64,000 nucleotides of DNA, from contig CASFUZ010000004.1 in assembly GCA_949298065.1 (NCBI GenBank), forward strand, positions 1 to 64,000, read 5' to 3'. This document shows, piece after piece, positions 52,098-61,910 of the stretch (position 1 is its first letter; every line of letters starts with the position of its first letter). The notes under the pieces were generated by a model. The model was not told where the DNA came from. It did not search any database and was given only the letters and a program-made list of their open reading frames with translations. The translations under genes were made by a program, and so were the position numbers. Source of the DNA: an uncultured Pseudomonadota bacterium (GTDB lineage Bacteria; Pseudomonadota; Alphaproteobacteria; RF32; CAG-239).

Positions 52098-54680
52098 TTA
52101 CTTCCTTTTATCTTTCACAACATCCAACTGACCATTGGCAACAATGATATTGGCCGTATCGCCTTCGCCGATTTCGCCGTCCAGAATCTTCAGAGCCAAT
52201 TTGTTTTCTACCTGATTCTTTAACAAACGTTTCAACGGGCGTGCACCGTAAATCGGATCATAACCATTGTTAACAATCCAGACTTCCGCCGCCTCATTAA
52301 CTTTCAAATGAATATCCTTTTCCGCCAGACGTTTTTCAATATTTTTAATCTGAATATCTGCAATATCCTTAATATTGTTTTTATCCAGCTTATGAAACAG
52401 CGTTATCTCATCAATACGGTTGATGAACTCCGGTCTGAATGAAGCCTTTACAATGTCCATAACCTTGGCTTTTATCTTCTTTGGGTCATCGGCTCCCGTG
52501 GCGTTTGCCAAAATATCCGAACCAAGGTTAGAAGTCATAATGATGATGGTATTTTTGAAGTCCACAGTACGTCCTTTGCCATCAGTTAAACGGCCGTCAT
52601 CCAACACTTGCAGTAAGACATTGAAGATGTCCGGATGTGCCTTCTCAACCTCATCAAACAAAATGACCTGATACGGACGGCGGCGCACGGCTTCGGTTAA
52701 AACACCGCCTTCTTCATAGCCGACATACCCCGGAGGAGAACCAATCAGACGAGCAACAGCGTGCTTTTCCATATACTCCGACATATCAATCCTTAACATC
52801 GCGCTCTCGTCATTAAACAAGAACTCTGCCAAAGCCTTGCTCAATTCTGTCTTACCGACACCTGTCGGGCCTAAGAACAAGAAAGAGCCTATCGGCTGAC
52901 GATGATCTGAAATTCCGGCACGAGAACGGCGTACGGCATTGGCAACTGCCGCAATCGCTTCCTTTTGCCCGACAACGCGTTTGGCCAAAAAGTCTTCCAT
53001 ATGCACCAGTTTCTCCTTCTCGCCTTCCAGCATTTTATCTACCGGAATGCCCGTCCATTTGGAAACAACCGCCGCAATGCTTTCTTCGGTTACAACTTCC
53101 TTAATATGGCTCTTGGCATCTTTGGCTTTGTCCTCAATGGCTTTGAGCTTTTGCTCCAACTGCGGAATGACGCTATACTGCAATTCGCCGGCACGTTCAT
53201 AACGCCCTTCTCTCTTGGCAATATCCGCTTCTATCCGCGCTTTATCCAGTTTATCCTTAATCTGAGTTACATCGGCCAAGCCTTGTTTTTCTTCTTTCCA
53301 CTTATCTTCCAAACCTTTGGCCTTGGCTTCCAAGCCGGAAATCTCGTAGCCGATGAGCTCTAATCTTTCCTTAGACTTTTCATCGTTTTCTTTTTTCAGA
53401 GCCTCGCGCTCAATTTTGAGCTGCAGGATACGTCTGTCCAACTCATCCAGCTCTTCGGGCTTAGAATCAATTGTCATACGCAAGGAACTTGCGGCTTCAT
53501 CCATCAAGTCTATGGCTTTATCCGGCAAGAAACGGTCGCTGATGTAACGATTGGATAAGGTTGCGGCGGCAATCAGTGCACCATCGGAAATCCGCACGCC
53601 ATGGTGCAGCTCAAACTTATCCTTAATGCCACGCAGGATGGAAATTGTTTCTTCAACGCTTGGTTCGGCAATAAAGACAGGTTGGAAACGGCGCGCCAAA
53701 GCAGCATCTTTCTCAACATATTTCTTATATTCCGACAAAGTCGTTGCGCCCAAACAATGCAGCTCGCCCCTTGCTAAAGCCGGTTTTAAGAGGTTTGAAG
53801 CATCCATTGAGCCCTCTGATGCTCCGGCACCGACGATGGTGTGCATTTCATCAATAAACAAGATGATGCCGCCGTCTGAAGCCTCAACATCTTTCAGCAC
53901 GGCTTTCAAACGCTCTTCAAACTCGCCTCTGAACTTTGCTCCGGCAATCAGCGCGCCCATATCCAAGGCCAGCAAGCGTTTGTGCCTTAAACTCTCCGGC
54001 ACATCATCATTAACGATACGCACTGCCAAGCCTTCAACAATCGCCGTTTTACCAACACCAGGTTCACCGATGAGCACCGGATTATTCTTTGTCCGGCGGG
54101 ATAAAACCTGAATGGTCCGTCTTATCTCGTGGTCTCGTCCGATAACCGGGTCTAGTTTGCCTTCTTTGGCTTTGGCTGTGATGTCTATGGCAAATTTCTT
54201 TAGGGCATCAAAATTATCTTCCGCCGTCTCCGAATCTGCTAATCTTCCTTTGCGATAATCATTAATCGCCTGATTGAGATTAACCGGATTAACGCCGCAA
54301 TTGTTCAAAATTGAATAAGCCTTCGTTCCGTCAGTTACACTCAAAGCCTGAAGTATGCGCTCCAAAGTAACATATTGGTCATTGGCCTTGTCGGCTATCT
54401 TTTCAGCTTCCATCATTACGCGGGTGAAGTCCTGCGACATCATACTTTGAACGGACTGCCCCGAAACGGACGGCATCTTGTTTATCTCATCTTCTGTCTC
54501 ACGACGAATGCGGCTCAATGAGCCTCCGGCTTTGGTGATGAGCTCATCTATCTGCTTGTCTTCAAGCAAGACTTTGAGCAAATGCTCCGGCGTAATGTAT
54601 TGGTGTTTTTCTTTGGCCGCAAGGTTGATAACATCTTGTATCAATTCTTTGGATTTATTGGTAAGTTTTTCAAAATCCAT
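52098..54680 (-). CDS. clpB: ATP-dependent protein disaggregase ClpB
   Basis: An 860-residue Hsp100 chaperone. The N-terminal Clp-N domain ([37 protein letters not shown]) is followed by AAA-1 with Walker [16 protein letters not shown] (~200-210) and [15 protein letters not shown], the long coiled-coil M domain (~400-520, [23 protein letters not shown]), AAA-2 with [18 protein letters not shown] (~600) and the C-terminal small domain. With DnaK it recovers aggregated proteins after heat stress. It heads a two-gene operon and lies beside rpoH and DUF4167/prmC; prmC-DUF4167-clpB is the alphaproteobacterial order. Confidence 0.98.
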   Translation of the reverse strand: MDFEKLTNKSKELIQDVINLAAKEKHQYITPEHLLKVLLEDKQIDELITKAGGSLSRIRRETEDEINKMPSVSGQSVQSMMSQDFTRVMMEAEKIADKANDQYVTLERILQALSVTDGTKAYSILNNCGVNPVNLNQAINDYRKGRLADSETAEDNFDALKKFAIDITAKAKEGKLDPVIGRDHEIRRTIQVLSRRTKNNPVLIGEPGVGKTAIVEGLAVRIVNDDVPESLRHKRLLALDMGALIAGAKFRGEFEERLKAVLKDVEASDGGIILFIDEMHTIVGAGASEGSMDASNLLKPALARGELHCLGATTLSEYKKYVEKDAALARRFQPVFIAEPSVEETISILRGIKDKFELHHGVRISDGALIAAATLSNRYISDRFLPDKAIDLMDEAASSLRMTIDSKPEELDELDRRILQLKIEREALKKENDEKSKERLELIGYEISGLEAKAKGLEDKWKEEKQGLADVTQIKDKLDKARIEADIAKREGRYERAGELQYSVIPQLEQKLKAIEDKAKDAKSHIKEVVTEESIAAVVSKWTGIPVDKMLEGEKEKLVHMEDFLAKRVVGQKEAIAAVANAVRRSRAGISDHRQPIGSFLFLGPTGVGKTELSKALAEFLFNDESAMLRIDMSEYMEKHAVARLIGSPPGYVGYEEGGVLTEAVRRRPYQVILFDEVEKAHPDIFNVLLQVLDDGRLTDGKGRTVDFKNTIIIMTSNLGSDILANATGADDPKKIKAKVMDIVKASFRPEFINRIDEITLFHKLDKNNIKDIADIQIKNIEKRLAEKDIHLKVNEAAEVWIVNNGYDPIYGARPLKRLLKNQVENKLALKILDGEIGEGDTANIIVANGQLDVVKDKRK

Positions 54681-54723
54681 GTCTTTGCCCTCTGCTTTCT
54701 TATAATGTCATATCCTAACATTA

Positions 54724-54753
54724 ATATAGTTAGTGAGGCTAAACAAAATCAAG
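54724..54753 (-). promoter_or_regulatory. candidate heat-shock promoter of clpB
   Basis: On the minus strand CTTGAT (54748-54753) is separated by 18 bp from CTATAT (54724-54729), about 45 bp upstream of the clpB start. A CTTG -35 is a hallmark of sigma-32 promoters, and a CTAT-type -10 is compatible with alphaproteobacterial ones. The match is short, so the call is tentative. Confidence 0.35.
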
Positions 54754-54774
54754 GTTATCAACGATTTTTTTATT

Positions 54775-55923
54775 TTAAGGTTTTGCTTTAAGTTCTATAA
54801 GCGTAATCTCTGAGGGCGCAAATAAACGCATGGCCGGGCCCCAATAACCGGCTCCGTTTGAAACATAGAGCTTGATACCGTTTACATCATATAAACCAGA
54901 TAAATATTTGTTGGCATATTTAGCTAAGATATGAAACGGAAAAATCTGACCGCCGTGGGTATGCCCGGATAACTGCAAATCTACACTATCTTTGCTCAAA
55001 TAATCTGCAAAATCCGGCGTATGCGAAAGCAATATGCGGTAGTTTCCTTCTTTCGCGCCCTTAAATGCCTGAATGAAGTTTACATTCCAGACATCACTGT
55101 TATTAGCAATATGCGCATCCGGAATGCCTGCAATATAAACATTGTGTTCCGGAATGCGAACTCCGTGATTAAACATTATAAGGAAACCCATGGTCTTAAA
55201 CTTAAACTGCCAAGGAATCAGACCATTGTAAAACTCATGGTTGCCGAAAGTATAAAGCGGCGGATATTTGGCTTTTAATTCACCTAAAGCATCCATATGC
55301 TCCGAAACAGCCTCTACCTTATCATCTGCGATATCACCCACCAAGACTATGGCATCCGGCTCTAAGGCGTTAACACGCTCAACCAATCTTTTAACTTTTT
55401 CAACCGGGGTGGTGCGATTGATATGCGTGTCTGAAATCATAACTATACGCATATCTTTGCTGATGCGTGAGCTGGAAAATTCAAGCTCCTTTAATTCCGG
55501 CTCTTTTGCTCCGCCTTGGATTGCCATAAACACCAAAACACCGGTTAGCAAAACGACCAACAAGTTGGCTTTGTCCAAAAGATTGACGTTTTTGGGATGA
55601 AGTTTCCAATTTTCGCCAAATAATTTATGGTAAAGGCCATATAGCGCAAACCACACGACATCCCGAAAAAGTAACATTGTAAATAAAATAAATACAGTAC
55701 CAAACATCAGATAGAGAATCTGCGTGACAGAAGAAAAAATAACATTTTCTACATTAAGACAACGCAACCACCCTACCAACAAAGGGGAAAACCAGCCTAA
55801 AGTAACCAAAATTCCGATAATTATTTTGTAGCGCCTACGGATATCCGAATAACCGACAAGAGTCTTAATCGTAATTGCCGAACAAGCAATGGCAATGATG
55901 GCTGAAGCTATGGCAAAATACAT
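54775..55923 (-). CDS. membrane-anchored metallophosphoesterase
   Basis: A 382-residue protein with four N-terminal membrane helices (about residues 3-22, 34-52, 65-90 and 120-140) and a calcineurin-like phosphoesterase domain (~155-380). The metal motifs are in order: MISDTHIN (DxH), LVGDIADD (GDxxD), TFGNHEFY (GNHE), LLSHTPDFAD and LSGHTHGGQIFP (GHTH). This is the YkuE/YaeI-like layout, whose members act on membrane or lipid-linked phosphoesters; the substrate is not predictable. It is inserted between DUF4167 and clpB, which are usually adjacent, and lies 23 bp downstream of DUF4167. Confidence 0.92.
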   Translation of the reverse strand: MYFAIASAIIAIACSAITIKTLVGYSDIRRRYKIIIGILVTLGWFSPLLVGWLRCLNVENVIFSSVTQILYLMFGTVFILFTMLLFRDVVWFALYGLYHKLFGENWKLHPKNVNLLDKANLLVVLLTGVLVFMAIQGGAKEPELKELEFSSSRISKDMRIVMISDTHINRTTPVEKVKRLVERVNALEPDAIVLVGDIADDKVEAVSEHMDALGELKAKYPPLYTFGNHEFYNGLIPWQFKFKTMGFLIMFNHGVRIPEHNVYIAGIPDAHIANNSDVWNVNFIQAFKGAKEGNYRILLSHTPDFADYLSKDSVDLQLSGHTHGGQIFPFHILAKYANKYLSGLYDVNGIKLYVSNGAGYWGPAMRLFAPSEITLIELKAKP

Positions 55924-55946
55924 TTATCTTTTGGTCCTTAATTTAA

Positions 55947-56483
55947 TCAGACTGCTGTAGCCGCTTTCTTGCGGTGTGTCCTCTTGGCTTTGGGCTGTTC
56001 GGCAACCGTTTCATTCTGTGCTGAAACAGCCGCATTCTCTTCCGTTGCTAAAATTTCTATAACCTTAAACTCTCTGCGCGGCGCACTTTGAGCTTCAGCC
56101 ATAGGCATCTCAACAACATTATTGTTCTCTTGCGCCGTTGTGGGCGAAGTTTCTTCTATATTGTCATTGCTGACAGAGGCATCGGAATCGCTCATTTGCT
56201 CCTGATTGTCAAAATGTTTGTCCTGAGAGCGATTTTGGTTTAAATTTCTTTTCTCGTTAATCTCGGTTACGATTTTGCGATAGTGCTCGGCATATTGACG
56301 AAAAACTTCCATATCAACATAATTGCCATTGCTGTGCGCTTCTTTGGCCAACTCATTATACTTCTTAATTAAATCCAGAGCCGTACCACTGATTTTGCCT
56401 GCAATACTGGTGGAGTCAAACTTATAATTCAGAGAATATATTTGATTGTTATTGTTACGATACTTATTGTTCATTTTTTTCAT
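55947..56483 (-). CDS. DUF4167 protein
   Basis: About 178 residues. NNKYRNNNNQIYSLNYKFDSTSIAGKISGTALDLIKKYNELAKEAHSNGNYVDMEVFRQYAEHYRKIV matches the DUF4167 domain, a feature nearly restricted to Alphaproteobacteria; the remainder is disordered and acidic, ending in a basic KRTHRKKAATAV. The basic N-terminal segment and the KR tail suggest nucleic-acid binding, but no function is established. The start may be ATG 56481-56483 (used), GTG 56495 or ATG 56474; none has a strong ribosome binding site. It lies between prmC and the phosphoesterase/clpB genes. Confidence 0.85.
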   Translation of the reverse strand: MKKMNNKYRNNNNQIYSLNYKFDSTSIAGKISGTALDLIKKYNELAKEAHSNGNYVDMEVFRQYAEHYRKIVTEINEKRNLNQNRSQDKHFDNQEQMSDSDASVSNDNIEETSPTTAQENNNVVEMPMAEAQSAPRREFKVIEILATEENAAVSAQNETVAEQPKAKRTHRKKAATAV

Positions 56484-56637
56484 ATTTATTACCACAATCC
56501 ATTATACCGATGCTCCTCGTTTTGAAGCTACGGAAAATACATTAAAAAAAGGTTTATTTCGGAAAAAAGTGCAAAACCAAATCCATTAAAAGGCACTTAT
56601 CAAAAGTCATCATACATAAAAAAATGTTAATTGCAAT

Positions 56638-57462
56638 TTATTTTTTCAATATAACACATCTTTCTATGCCTGATAAATCCTGACGAATCTCCACAAAATG
56701 TAAACCTTCATGTTCAAAAATATCGGCTATTTGTTTGGCTTGCCCCTGACCTGCTTCTAACAAAATATATCCCCCCTGTTTCAGCAGATGCGGCGTTAGC
56801 TCTGCTATGCGCCGATAGTGTTCAAAGCCGTCTTTGCCCCCGTCTAAGGCCAAAAGAGGGTCATATTGCCTAACCTCCGGCTCCAAGCTTAAAATATCTT
56901 CTGTCGGAATATAGGGCGGATTGGAAACAATCATATCAAAACCACTGCCGATATGTTCTACAAAATCCGCTTCAAACCAATCAGCTCGCATAAAAGTTAC
57001 TCGCTTATCCAAACCTAAAACCTCGGCATTGTGTTTGGCAATAAACAACGCCGGCTCCGATTTGTCCACGGCCATTCCGCAAGCTTTGGGACAATCTCCT
57101 AAAACGGAGAGCAAAATACACCCTGAGCCCGTTCCTAAGTCTAATATCTTTTGCGGTATTTTTTTTGGTAGAAGTTCTATGGCTGCCTCAACCAAAATCT
57201 CCGTATCCGGACGCGGGGTTAAAACATCTTTGCTCACCGCAAAGGTATTTTTGTAAAATTCTCTTTTTCCTAAGATTTTATCCAAAGGCGCATGCGCCAA
57301 ACGCTTCTCTAAAAATCCTTGCAGACGTGTCTCAACTTCGCCGTCTACTGGCGCAAATTGATTGAGCCCTAAATATTCAAACAAAATTCTGGCTTCCAAA
57401 CGCGGCGAGGGAATCTTCCCTTCCGCTAATATACGCACGACATCATTAAAACTCAGACTCAT
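56638..57462 (-). CDS. prmC: peptide chain release factor N(5)-glutamine methyltransferase
   Basis: A 274-residue SAM-dependent methyltransferase from ATG 57460-57462, with AAGGAAGAG upstream; a start 19 codons earlier adds non-homologous residues. The N-terminal helical domain contains PRLEARILFEYLG, and the Rossmann domain has motif I LDLGTGSGCILLSVLG and the catalytic NPPYIP in FDMIVSNPPYIPTEDI. It methylates the GGQ glutamine of RF1/RF2. In most alphaproteobacteria prfA is directly upstream; here a 60-residue gene and rpoH are there instead. Confidence 0.95.
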   Translation of the reverse strand: MSLSFNDVVRILAEGKIPSPRLEARILFEYLGLNQFAPVDGEVETRLQGFLEKRLAHAPLDKILGKREFYKNTFAVSKDVLTPRPDTEILVEAAIELLPKKIPQKILDLGTGSGCILLSVLGDCPKACGMAVDKSEPALFIAKHNAEVLGLDKRVTFMRADWFEADFVEHIGSGFDMIVSNPPYIPTEDILSLEPEVRQYDPLLALDGGKDGFEHYRRIAELTPHLLKQGGYILLEAGQGQAKQIADIFEHEGLHFVEIRQDLSGIERCVILKK

Positions 57463-57503
57463 ACTCTTCCTTGTGTGTTTATATGGGCAGATAAATTTTT
57501 GGC

Positions 57504-57531
57504 AAAAAGAAACTCTCAAAAAAGAGAGCTT
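57504..57531 (-). terminator. terminator after the 60-residue gene
   Basis: On the minus strand AAGCTCTC and GAGAGTTT form an 8-bp stem (one G-U) over T6, followed by CTTTTT. Confidence 0.75.
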
Positions 57532-57541
57532 TCTACGTTTT

Positions 57542-57724
57542 TTAGTCTTGGCGTTGCGTCTCTCGTGAAAAACTTAGTTTATTCAACGGACTATCTTGCT
57601 CAGAGTTAAGACTGCGGACAAACTCCAAACGGCGCGCCATACGCTCGTTCAGCGCGCCAAAATCAGCGCTCTTTGAGAACTTTCCTTTATATATAAAACC
57701 TTTTTCTTCCGCAGCTTTGGGCAT
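57542..57724 (-). CDS. small basic protein of unknown function
   Basis: A 60-residue hydrophilic protein: KAAEEKGFIYKGKFSKSAD then FGALNERMARRLEFVRSLN and a polar tail. The ATG at 57722-57724 has GGAGAAAG 6 nt upstream (a TTG one codon earlier is too close), and a terminator follows 11 bp after the stop, so it is probably a real gene. It lies 29 bp downstream of rpoH and may be cotranscribed with it, hence possibly heat-induced. No family is recognised. Confidence 0.6.
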   Translation of the reverse strand: MPKAAEEKGFIYKGKFSKSADFGALNERMARRLEFVRSLNSEQDSPLNKLSFSRETQRQD

Positions 57725-57753
57725 CAATCTTTCTCCGTTTGTGTTTGGTTAGT

Positions 57754-58656
57754 TTAACACATCTTTTGTGCTAATTCAAGCTTTACCAACGAAGCCAGTT
57801 TTTCAAATGACTTCTTCTCTATCTGGCGAACACGCTCGCGGCTGATGCCAAACTTTTCGCCAATCTCTTCCAATGTGGACGGTGTATCCGTCAACATACG
57901 ATTTTTGATAATATATTGTTCACGCTCACCCATTTTAGCCAAACAATCATGCAGGACTTTGGCTTTTATGGCGCTCTCCTGCTTACGGCCAAAGTTTTCT
58001 TCAATATTCTGCCTGCTGTCTACAACAAAATCAACCTTTTCCTCATCACTGTCATCGCAAGCGGCAACATTTAAAGACTTGTCACCACCCATACGGCGGT
58101 TCATCTCAACTACATCTTTTTCATCTACAACTAGCTCTTTAGCTATACTCTTAACAACAGAAGGTTCTAGCTCGCGGTTTTCATAAATGCCTAAGCGCGC
58201 CTTAATGCGGTTGAGATTATAAAAAAGCTTCTTTTGAGCGGCAACCGTGCCAATCTTGACCAAAGACCATGAACGCAAAATATAGTCATTAATCGCGGCT
58301 TTAATCCACCAAATGGCATAAGTCGCCAAGCGAACCTTCTTGTCTAAATCAAACTTCTTGACTGCTTGCATCAACCCAATGTTGGCCTCCGAAACAATAT
58401 CCGCCAAAGGCAAACCATAGCGCCGATAAGTTAAGGCTATTTTGGCTGCCAAGCGCAAGTGCGAGGTTATCAGCTTTTGGGCGGCTGTCAAATCACCTTT
58501 TTCTTTAAATTCGCGAATCAGGCTCGTTTCTTCACTCTCACTCAAAACCGGAAATTTTTTAATCTTTTCAAAATATGAAAATAGGCTGTTTTCTTCAATA
58601 ACCTGAGGCAAATTGCTCGTGCTTTTGATGACCATTACTTCATTATTTTGACTCAT
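57754..58656 (-). CDS. rpoH: RNA polymerase heat-shock sigma factor RpoH (sigma-32)
   Basis: A 300-residue group-3 sigma factor from ATG 58654-58656. Region 2 has LITSHLRLAAKIALTYRRYGLPLADIVSEANIGLMQAVKKFD and ATYAIWWIKAAINDYILRSWSLVKI; QKKLFYNLNRIK (about residue 125) is the RpoH box that sets RpoH apart from RpoD; region 4 ends TLEEIGEKFGISRERVRQIEKKSFEKLASL. It directs transcription of chaperone genes, probably including clpB 3 kb away. An upstream in-frame TTG would add seven residues. The 120-bp leader may fold to sense temperature, but I see no strong structure. Confidence 0.95.
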   Translation of the reverse strand: MSQNNEVMVIKSTSNLPQVIEENSLFSYFEKIKKFPVLSESEETSLIREFKEKGDLTAAQKLITSHLRLAAKIALTYRRYGLPLADIVSEANIGLMQAVKKFDLDKKVRLATYAIWWIKAAINDYILRSWSLVKIGTVAAQKKLFYNLNRIKARLGIYENRELEPSVVKSIAKELVVDEKDVVEMNRRMGGDKSLNVAACDDSDEEKVDFVVDSRQNIEENFGRKQESAIKAKVLHDCLAKMGEREQYIIKNRMLTDTPSTLEEIGEKFGISRERVRQIEKKSFEKLASLVKLELAQKMC

Positions 58657-58800
58657 ATATTTCCAACCTTCTTTCAAATGATGCTGTTATATGATGTAGG
58701 AATAAAACTTTTTAATCGCAATATTCCGGACAAGAATATTACGACTTTCTGATTAGATAATCAACTAAATATTTTAAGTTATTTTATGAAAAAGGTATGT

Positions 58801-59343
58801 TTAATCATAAATAAAAGACAAGTTTTTAATCTCTTCTCCGGAGGATTGTAAGTTAATAATCTCTCCAACATTTCCCTCACCTACCGGATAAAGCAAAATA
58901 TAAACTTGCGCAGCGCCCGCTCCACCTTTGCCTTTGCATAATCTTAAATCGGAATCTTCTAAGCCTTTATTTATTTTGGTCATAATGATGGCATTGGCCA
59001 CATTGAAATCTTGCTTGGAAGTAAAGCCTTCTACCGCGACCTCTTCAAAACTCGTCAGATTCCGGCGGAGCAAAATATCTCTTCGGCGCTCTATCTGCAT
59101 CATTGAGGGATGTTCTTTTTGGTAGCCCGTCAATGTTTCCACCACTTTCTCTGCCAGCTTTTTATCCGAACATTCCGGTCTCGGAGCAGCCTTCACCTCT
59201 AAAACATTCGTTTCGGGGGCAAGCTCCTCAACAACGGCAACCTGAGCTTCTTCTTGAACTTCTGGCTCTTGCTCATTTGCTTTGACATTACCTGCCAAAG
59301 CCAAAAACAAACTTAAACTCAGAAAAAACTTCAGGTTGCTCAT
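58801..59343 (-). CDS. exported protein of unknown function
   Basis: A 180-residue protein with a signal peptide (SNLKFFLSLSLFLALAGNVKA) followed by an acidic Glu/Val/Pro linker (EQEPEVQEEAQVAVVEELAPE) and a globular C-terminal domain (residues ~58-180) with two Cys (RPECSDKKLAEKV, LRLCKGKGGAGAAQVYILLYPVGEG). Those two Cys may form a disulfide in the periplasm. No family is recognised. It lies 17 bp after asnS on the same strand and is probably cotranscribed with it. Confidence 0.75.
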   Translation of the reverse strand: MSNLKFFLSLSLFLALAGNVKANEQEPEVQEEAQVAVVEELAPETNVLEVKAAPRPECSDKKLAEKVVETLTGYQKEHPSMMQIERRRDILLRRNLTSFEEVAVEGFTSKQDFNVANAIIMTKINKGLEDSDLRLCKGKGGAGAAQVYILLYPVGEGNVGEIINLQSSGEEIKNLSFIYD

Positions 59344-59360
59344 CGTCTTATTTCCTTTAC

Positions 59361-60749
59361 TTAGAAGTTGATAGAGTTTGGTGTTCTCGGGAAAGGAATA
59401 ACATCGCGGATGTTACCAATACCCGTTACCAACATCATCATACGCTCAAAGCCCAAGCCAAAACCTGCGTGCGGGACTGAACCGTATTTGCGCGAATCGA
59501 GATACCAAGCATAATCATCCTCGTGCATTCCCATTTCGTGAATCTTCTGAACCAAAACATCATAGCGTTCTTCACGCTGAGATCCGCCAATCAGCTCGCC
59601 GATGCCCGGAACCAAAACATCCATCGCGGCAACAGTACGACCATCATCATTTAGGCGCATATAAAAAGCTTTAATCTCTTTCGGATAATCACGCACAATA
59701 ACCGGACGTTTGAAGTGAACTTCCGCCAGATAACGCTCATGCTCGGTTTGCATATCAATGCCGAACTCCGGCTTGTATTCAAACTTATGACCGGAGTTCT
59801 TCATTATCTCAATGGCTTCGGCATAAGTGATGCGGGCAAAACCGTTTTCAACAATATTATTAAGCTTATCCAACAAACCGGGTTCAACAAACTTATTGAA
59901 CAAATCCAAGTCTTCAGCGCAATGTTCCATAATATGTTTGACGCAATAGCGAACCATATCTTCCGCCAAATCCATATCATCATAAATATCAGCGAAAGCC
60001 ATCTCGGGTTCAATCATCCAGAACTCGGCGGCATGGCGCGTGGTGTTGGAGTTTTCGGCACGGAAGGTCGGACCAAAGGTATAAATATCACCCAAAGCCA
60101 TAGCATACATTTCGCCGTTGAGTTGGCCGGAAACGGTTAAATGTGCCTCTTTGCCGAAGAAGTCCTTGCTGTAGTCTACTTTGCCATCCTTGGTACGCGG
60201 CGGATTATTCAAATCCAAGGTCGTAACCTGAAACATCTCGCCTGCACCCTCACAGTCAGAACCGGTTATCAGCGGTGTGTGAACATAGCGAAAGCCACGG
60301 TCATGGAAAAACTTGTGAATGGCATAAGACAACTCGGAACGAACTCTGAAAGCCGCGCCATATTTGTTGGTGCGCGGACGCAAATGCGCAATGGTGCGCA
60401 GATACTCGTCCGAGTGTTTTTTCTTTTGCAGCGGAAAATCCTCGTCCGCAACATCATAAATTTCAATATTGTCGGCAACGATTTCATATTTTTGGTTACC
60501 ACCCTTGGACTCAACCAAAGCTCCTGTAACGGCCAAAGACGAACCTGTGGTCAATTTTTTGACCTCGTCATAATTGCTTAAATTATTATTGGCAATAATC
60601 TGAATATTTTTAAGACAAGAGCCGTCGCCCAATTCAATAAACGAAAAATCTTTGGCATCGCGGCGGGTTTTGACCCAACCTTTGACCAGAACTTGTTGTT
60701 CCGGCTTGTCTGCAGCCAGCAGACTAACAACTTTTGTTCTTTTTAACAT
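59361..60749 (-). CDS. asnS: asparaginyl-tRNA synthetase
   Basis: A 462-residue class II synthetase (E. coli 466) from ATG 60747-60749, with AAGGAA nine bases upstream. The open frame extends 93 codons further, but those overlap the divergent lipoprotein promoter region and are not synthetase-like. The N-terminal OB-fold anticodon-binding domain ([33 protein letters not shown]) is followed by class II motifs in [24 protein letters not shown] and [38 protein letters not shown] supports AsnS and not AspS. Its presence means Asn-tRNA can be made directly, without the GatCAB route. Confidence 0.97.
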   Translation of the reverse strand: MLKRTKVVSLLAADKPEQQVLVKGWVKTRRDAKDFSFIELGDGSCLKNIQIIANNNLSNYDEVKKLTTGSSLAVTGALVESKGGNQKYEIVADNIEIYDVADEDFPLQKKKHSDEYLRTIAHLRPRTNKYGAAFRVRSELSYAIHKFFHDRGFRYVHTPLITGSDCEGAGEMFQVTTLDLNNPPRTKDGKVDYSKDFFGKEAHLTVSGQLNGEMYAMALGDIYTFGPTFRAENSNTTRHAAEFWMIEPEMAFADIYDDMDLAEDMVRYCVKHIMEHCAEDLDLFNKFVEPGLLDKLNNIVENGFARITYAEAIEIMKNSGHKFEYKPEFGIDMQTEHERYLAEVHFKRPVIVRDYPKEIKAFYMRLNDDGRTVAAMDVLVPGIGELIGGSQREERYDVLVQKIHEMGMHEDDYAWYLDSRKYGSVPHAGFGLGFERMMMLVTGIGNIRDVIPFPRTPNSINF

Positions 60750-60900
60750 CTTACATATTTCCTTAATATATTCCTTATTTTGATTATTGCCTTTGAAAAG
60801 CGAAAGACAATATATAACACTTATGTTTAATTGTCCAGCATTGACAAATATTAATCTATGTATAATTATAATTTTAACATTAATTTTGCGGAGAAAAGGA

Positions 60901-61362
60901 ATGAGAAAATCTGCCTTGATATTGATTTTGCCCATGTTACTTATGGCCGGAGCCTGCACATCTAGAATCGGTGCCGACCAATATTCAACCGACTCAATCG
61001 GTGAAGTCAGCCGTGTGTTGAAGGGCACGGTTGTTTCCGTTCGTCCGATTTCGGTCGCAAGCGACAGCGGTGCCGGAACGCTTATCGGCGGCGCTGCGGG
61101 TGGTGTTGCCGGTTCTATGATCGGCGGATCTGACGCGGCTCATATTTTGGGTGCTATCGGCGGTGCGGTTGTCGGCGGAATTGCCGGTAATGCCGCGCAG
61201 GAGGGTTTGTCTTCTCAACAAGGATATGAATATGTCGTTCAGTTAGACAACGGTAATATGGTTACGGTTTCGCAAGGAAATGACGTTTTGCTCAGCCCCG
61301 GGCAAAAATGTATGGTTCTGTACGGAAGCCGCGCCCGCGTTGTTCCTTATTACGGAAACTAA
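60901..61362 (+). CDS. 17-kDa-antigen-like glycine-zipper outer membrane lipoprotein
   Basis: A 153-residue lipoprotein from ATG 60901, just behind GGAGAAAAGG. The lipobox is MAGAC (Cys about residue 19). A Gly-rich double helix follows, [20 protein letters not shown] and [21 protein letters not shown], a glycine-zipper 2TM domain; the C-terminal part ([46 protein letters not shown]) matches the rickettsial 17-kDa antigen/SlyB family. These proteins sit in the outer membrane and support envelope stability. It is a single gene, divergent from asnS, with its own terminator. Confidence 0.92.
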   Translation: MRKSALILILPMLLMAGACTSRIGADQYSTDSIGEVSRVLKGTVVSVRPISVASDSGAGTLIGGAAGGVAGSMIGGSDAAHILGAIGGAVVGGIAGNAAQEGLSSQQGYEYVVQLDNGNMVTVSQGNDVLLSPGQKCMVLYGSRARVVPYYGN

Positions 61363-61369
61363 ATTTTTC

Positions 61370-61396
61370 AAAGCCCTCTTTTTGGAGGGCTTTATT
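61370..61396. terminator. bidirectional terminator after the 17-kDa-like gene
   Basis: AAAGCCCTC and GAGGGCTTT pair over a short T-rich loop and are followed by ATTTTTA. The convergent gene ends at 61398. Confidence 0.9.
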
Positions 61397-61397
61397 T

Positions 61398-61637
61398 TTA
61401 AGCCTCATCAACCAAAGTGATTTTTATCTTTTTTTGATAATAAGCACAAAGGCGAAAAAATTTATAAAGGTCGCCACAACTTCCTCTTTCCATCCGTTCT
61501 ATCAGACCTTGCGGAAGTTTGGTGTTTTGAGCGGTTTTGCTGAGCTTTTGCCGCCTGCTCCGCCGCTCCAACCACAATGCAAAACCTAAGTCTTTGAAAA
61601 ACTCGGTCTTGACGTGAGATTTGGTGATTTCTGTCAT
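61398..61637 (-). CDS. small XRE-like helix-turn-helix protein
   Basis: A 79-residue protein. LGFALWLERRSRRQKLSKTAQNTKLPQGLIERMERGSCGDLYKFFRLCAYYQKKIKITLVD has the helix spacing of a minimal XRE/Cro-type DNA-binding domain (xxLRxxRxxxglSqxxlAxxxgvxxxxIxrxExG), though the turn is divergent. The ATG has GAGGAG 8 nt upstream. No toxin-like partner is adjacent. A structured sequence lies just upstream (61650-61860) and may be its leader or operator. Confidence 0.65.
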   Translation of the reverse strand: MTEITKSHVKTEFFKDLGFALWLERRSRRQKLSKTAQNTKLPQGLIERMERGSCGDLYKFFRLCAYYQKKIKITLVDEA

Positions 61638-61649
61638 TTGTTCAACTCC

Positions 61650-61860
61650 TCTTTGTTTTTGGATAAAACAAAAACCGCTCTCAACGGAGAGCGGAGGAGT
61701 TGCAAACTGTACAAGAACAGCACGCTTATTCGTCCGCTAAAGCGGCTTATTTCGCGTCATCCTCCACAAGTGGAGGTCATAAATTTTCTTGTAAGGAGTT
61801 TGCATACTCCGCCGGCGGGCTAACCTTTCCCGCAGGCAAAAGTTATTATAAAAGCTATTT
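61650..61860. other. hairpin-rich, non-coding element upstream of the HTH gene
   Basis: The ~210-bp element contains CCGCTCTC/GAGAGCGG (61675-61682 with 61687-61694), CCGCT/AGCGG and CCTCCAC/GTGGAGG hairpins. These are enclosed by a longer imperfect inverted pair: GGAGTTGCAAACT...ACAAGAA (about 61696-61718) and TTCTTGT...AGTTTGCATACTCC (about 61783-61809). No open frame of note is present. It could be an RNA structure in the HTH-gene leader or a small mobile element. Confidence 0.55.
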
Positions 61861-61910
61861 GCTAATTTTCAATGAAGATTTTAGTGCTTGGTTTATTTCT
61901 TGTTCGGAAA

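Noticed and set aside
60750-61028. 93-codon N-terminal extension of AsnS
   Set aside because: It overlaps the divergent lipoprotein gene start and is not synthetase-like; ATG 60749 has a proper ribosome binding site and gives the normal length.
61398-61637. HTH gene as the antitoxin of a toxin-antitoxin pair
   Set aside because: No small toxin-like gene is adjacent on the same strand; the neighbour is a four-helix membrane protein 274 bp away.
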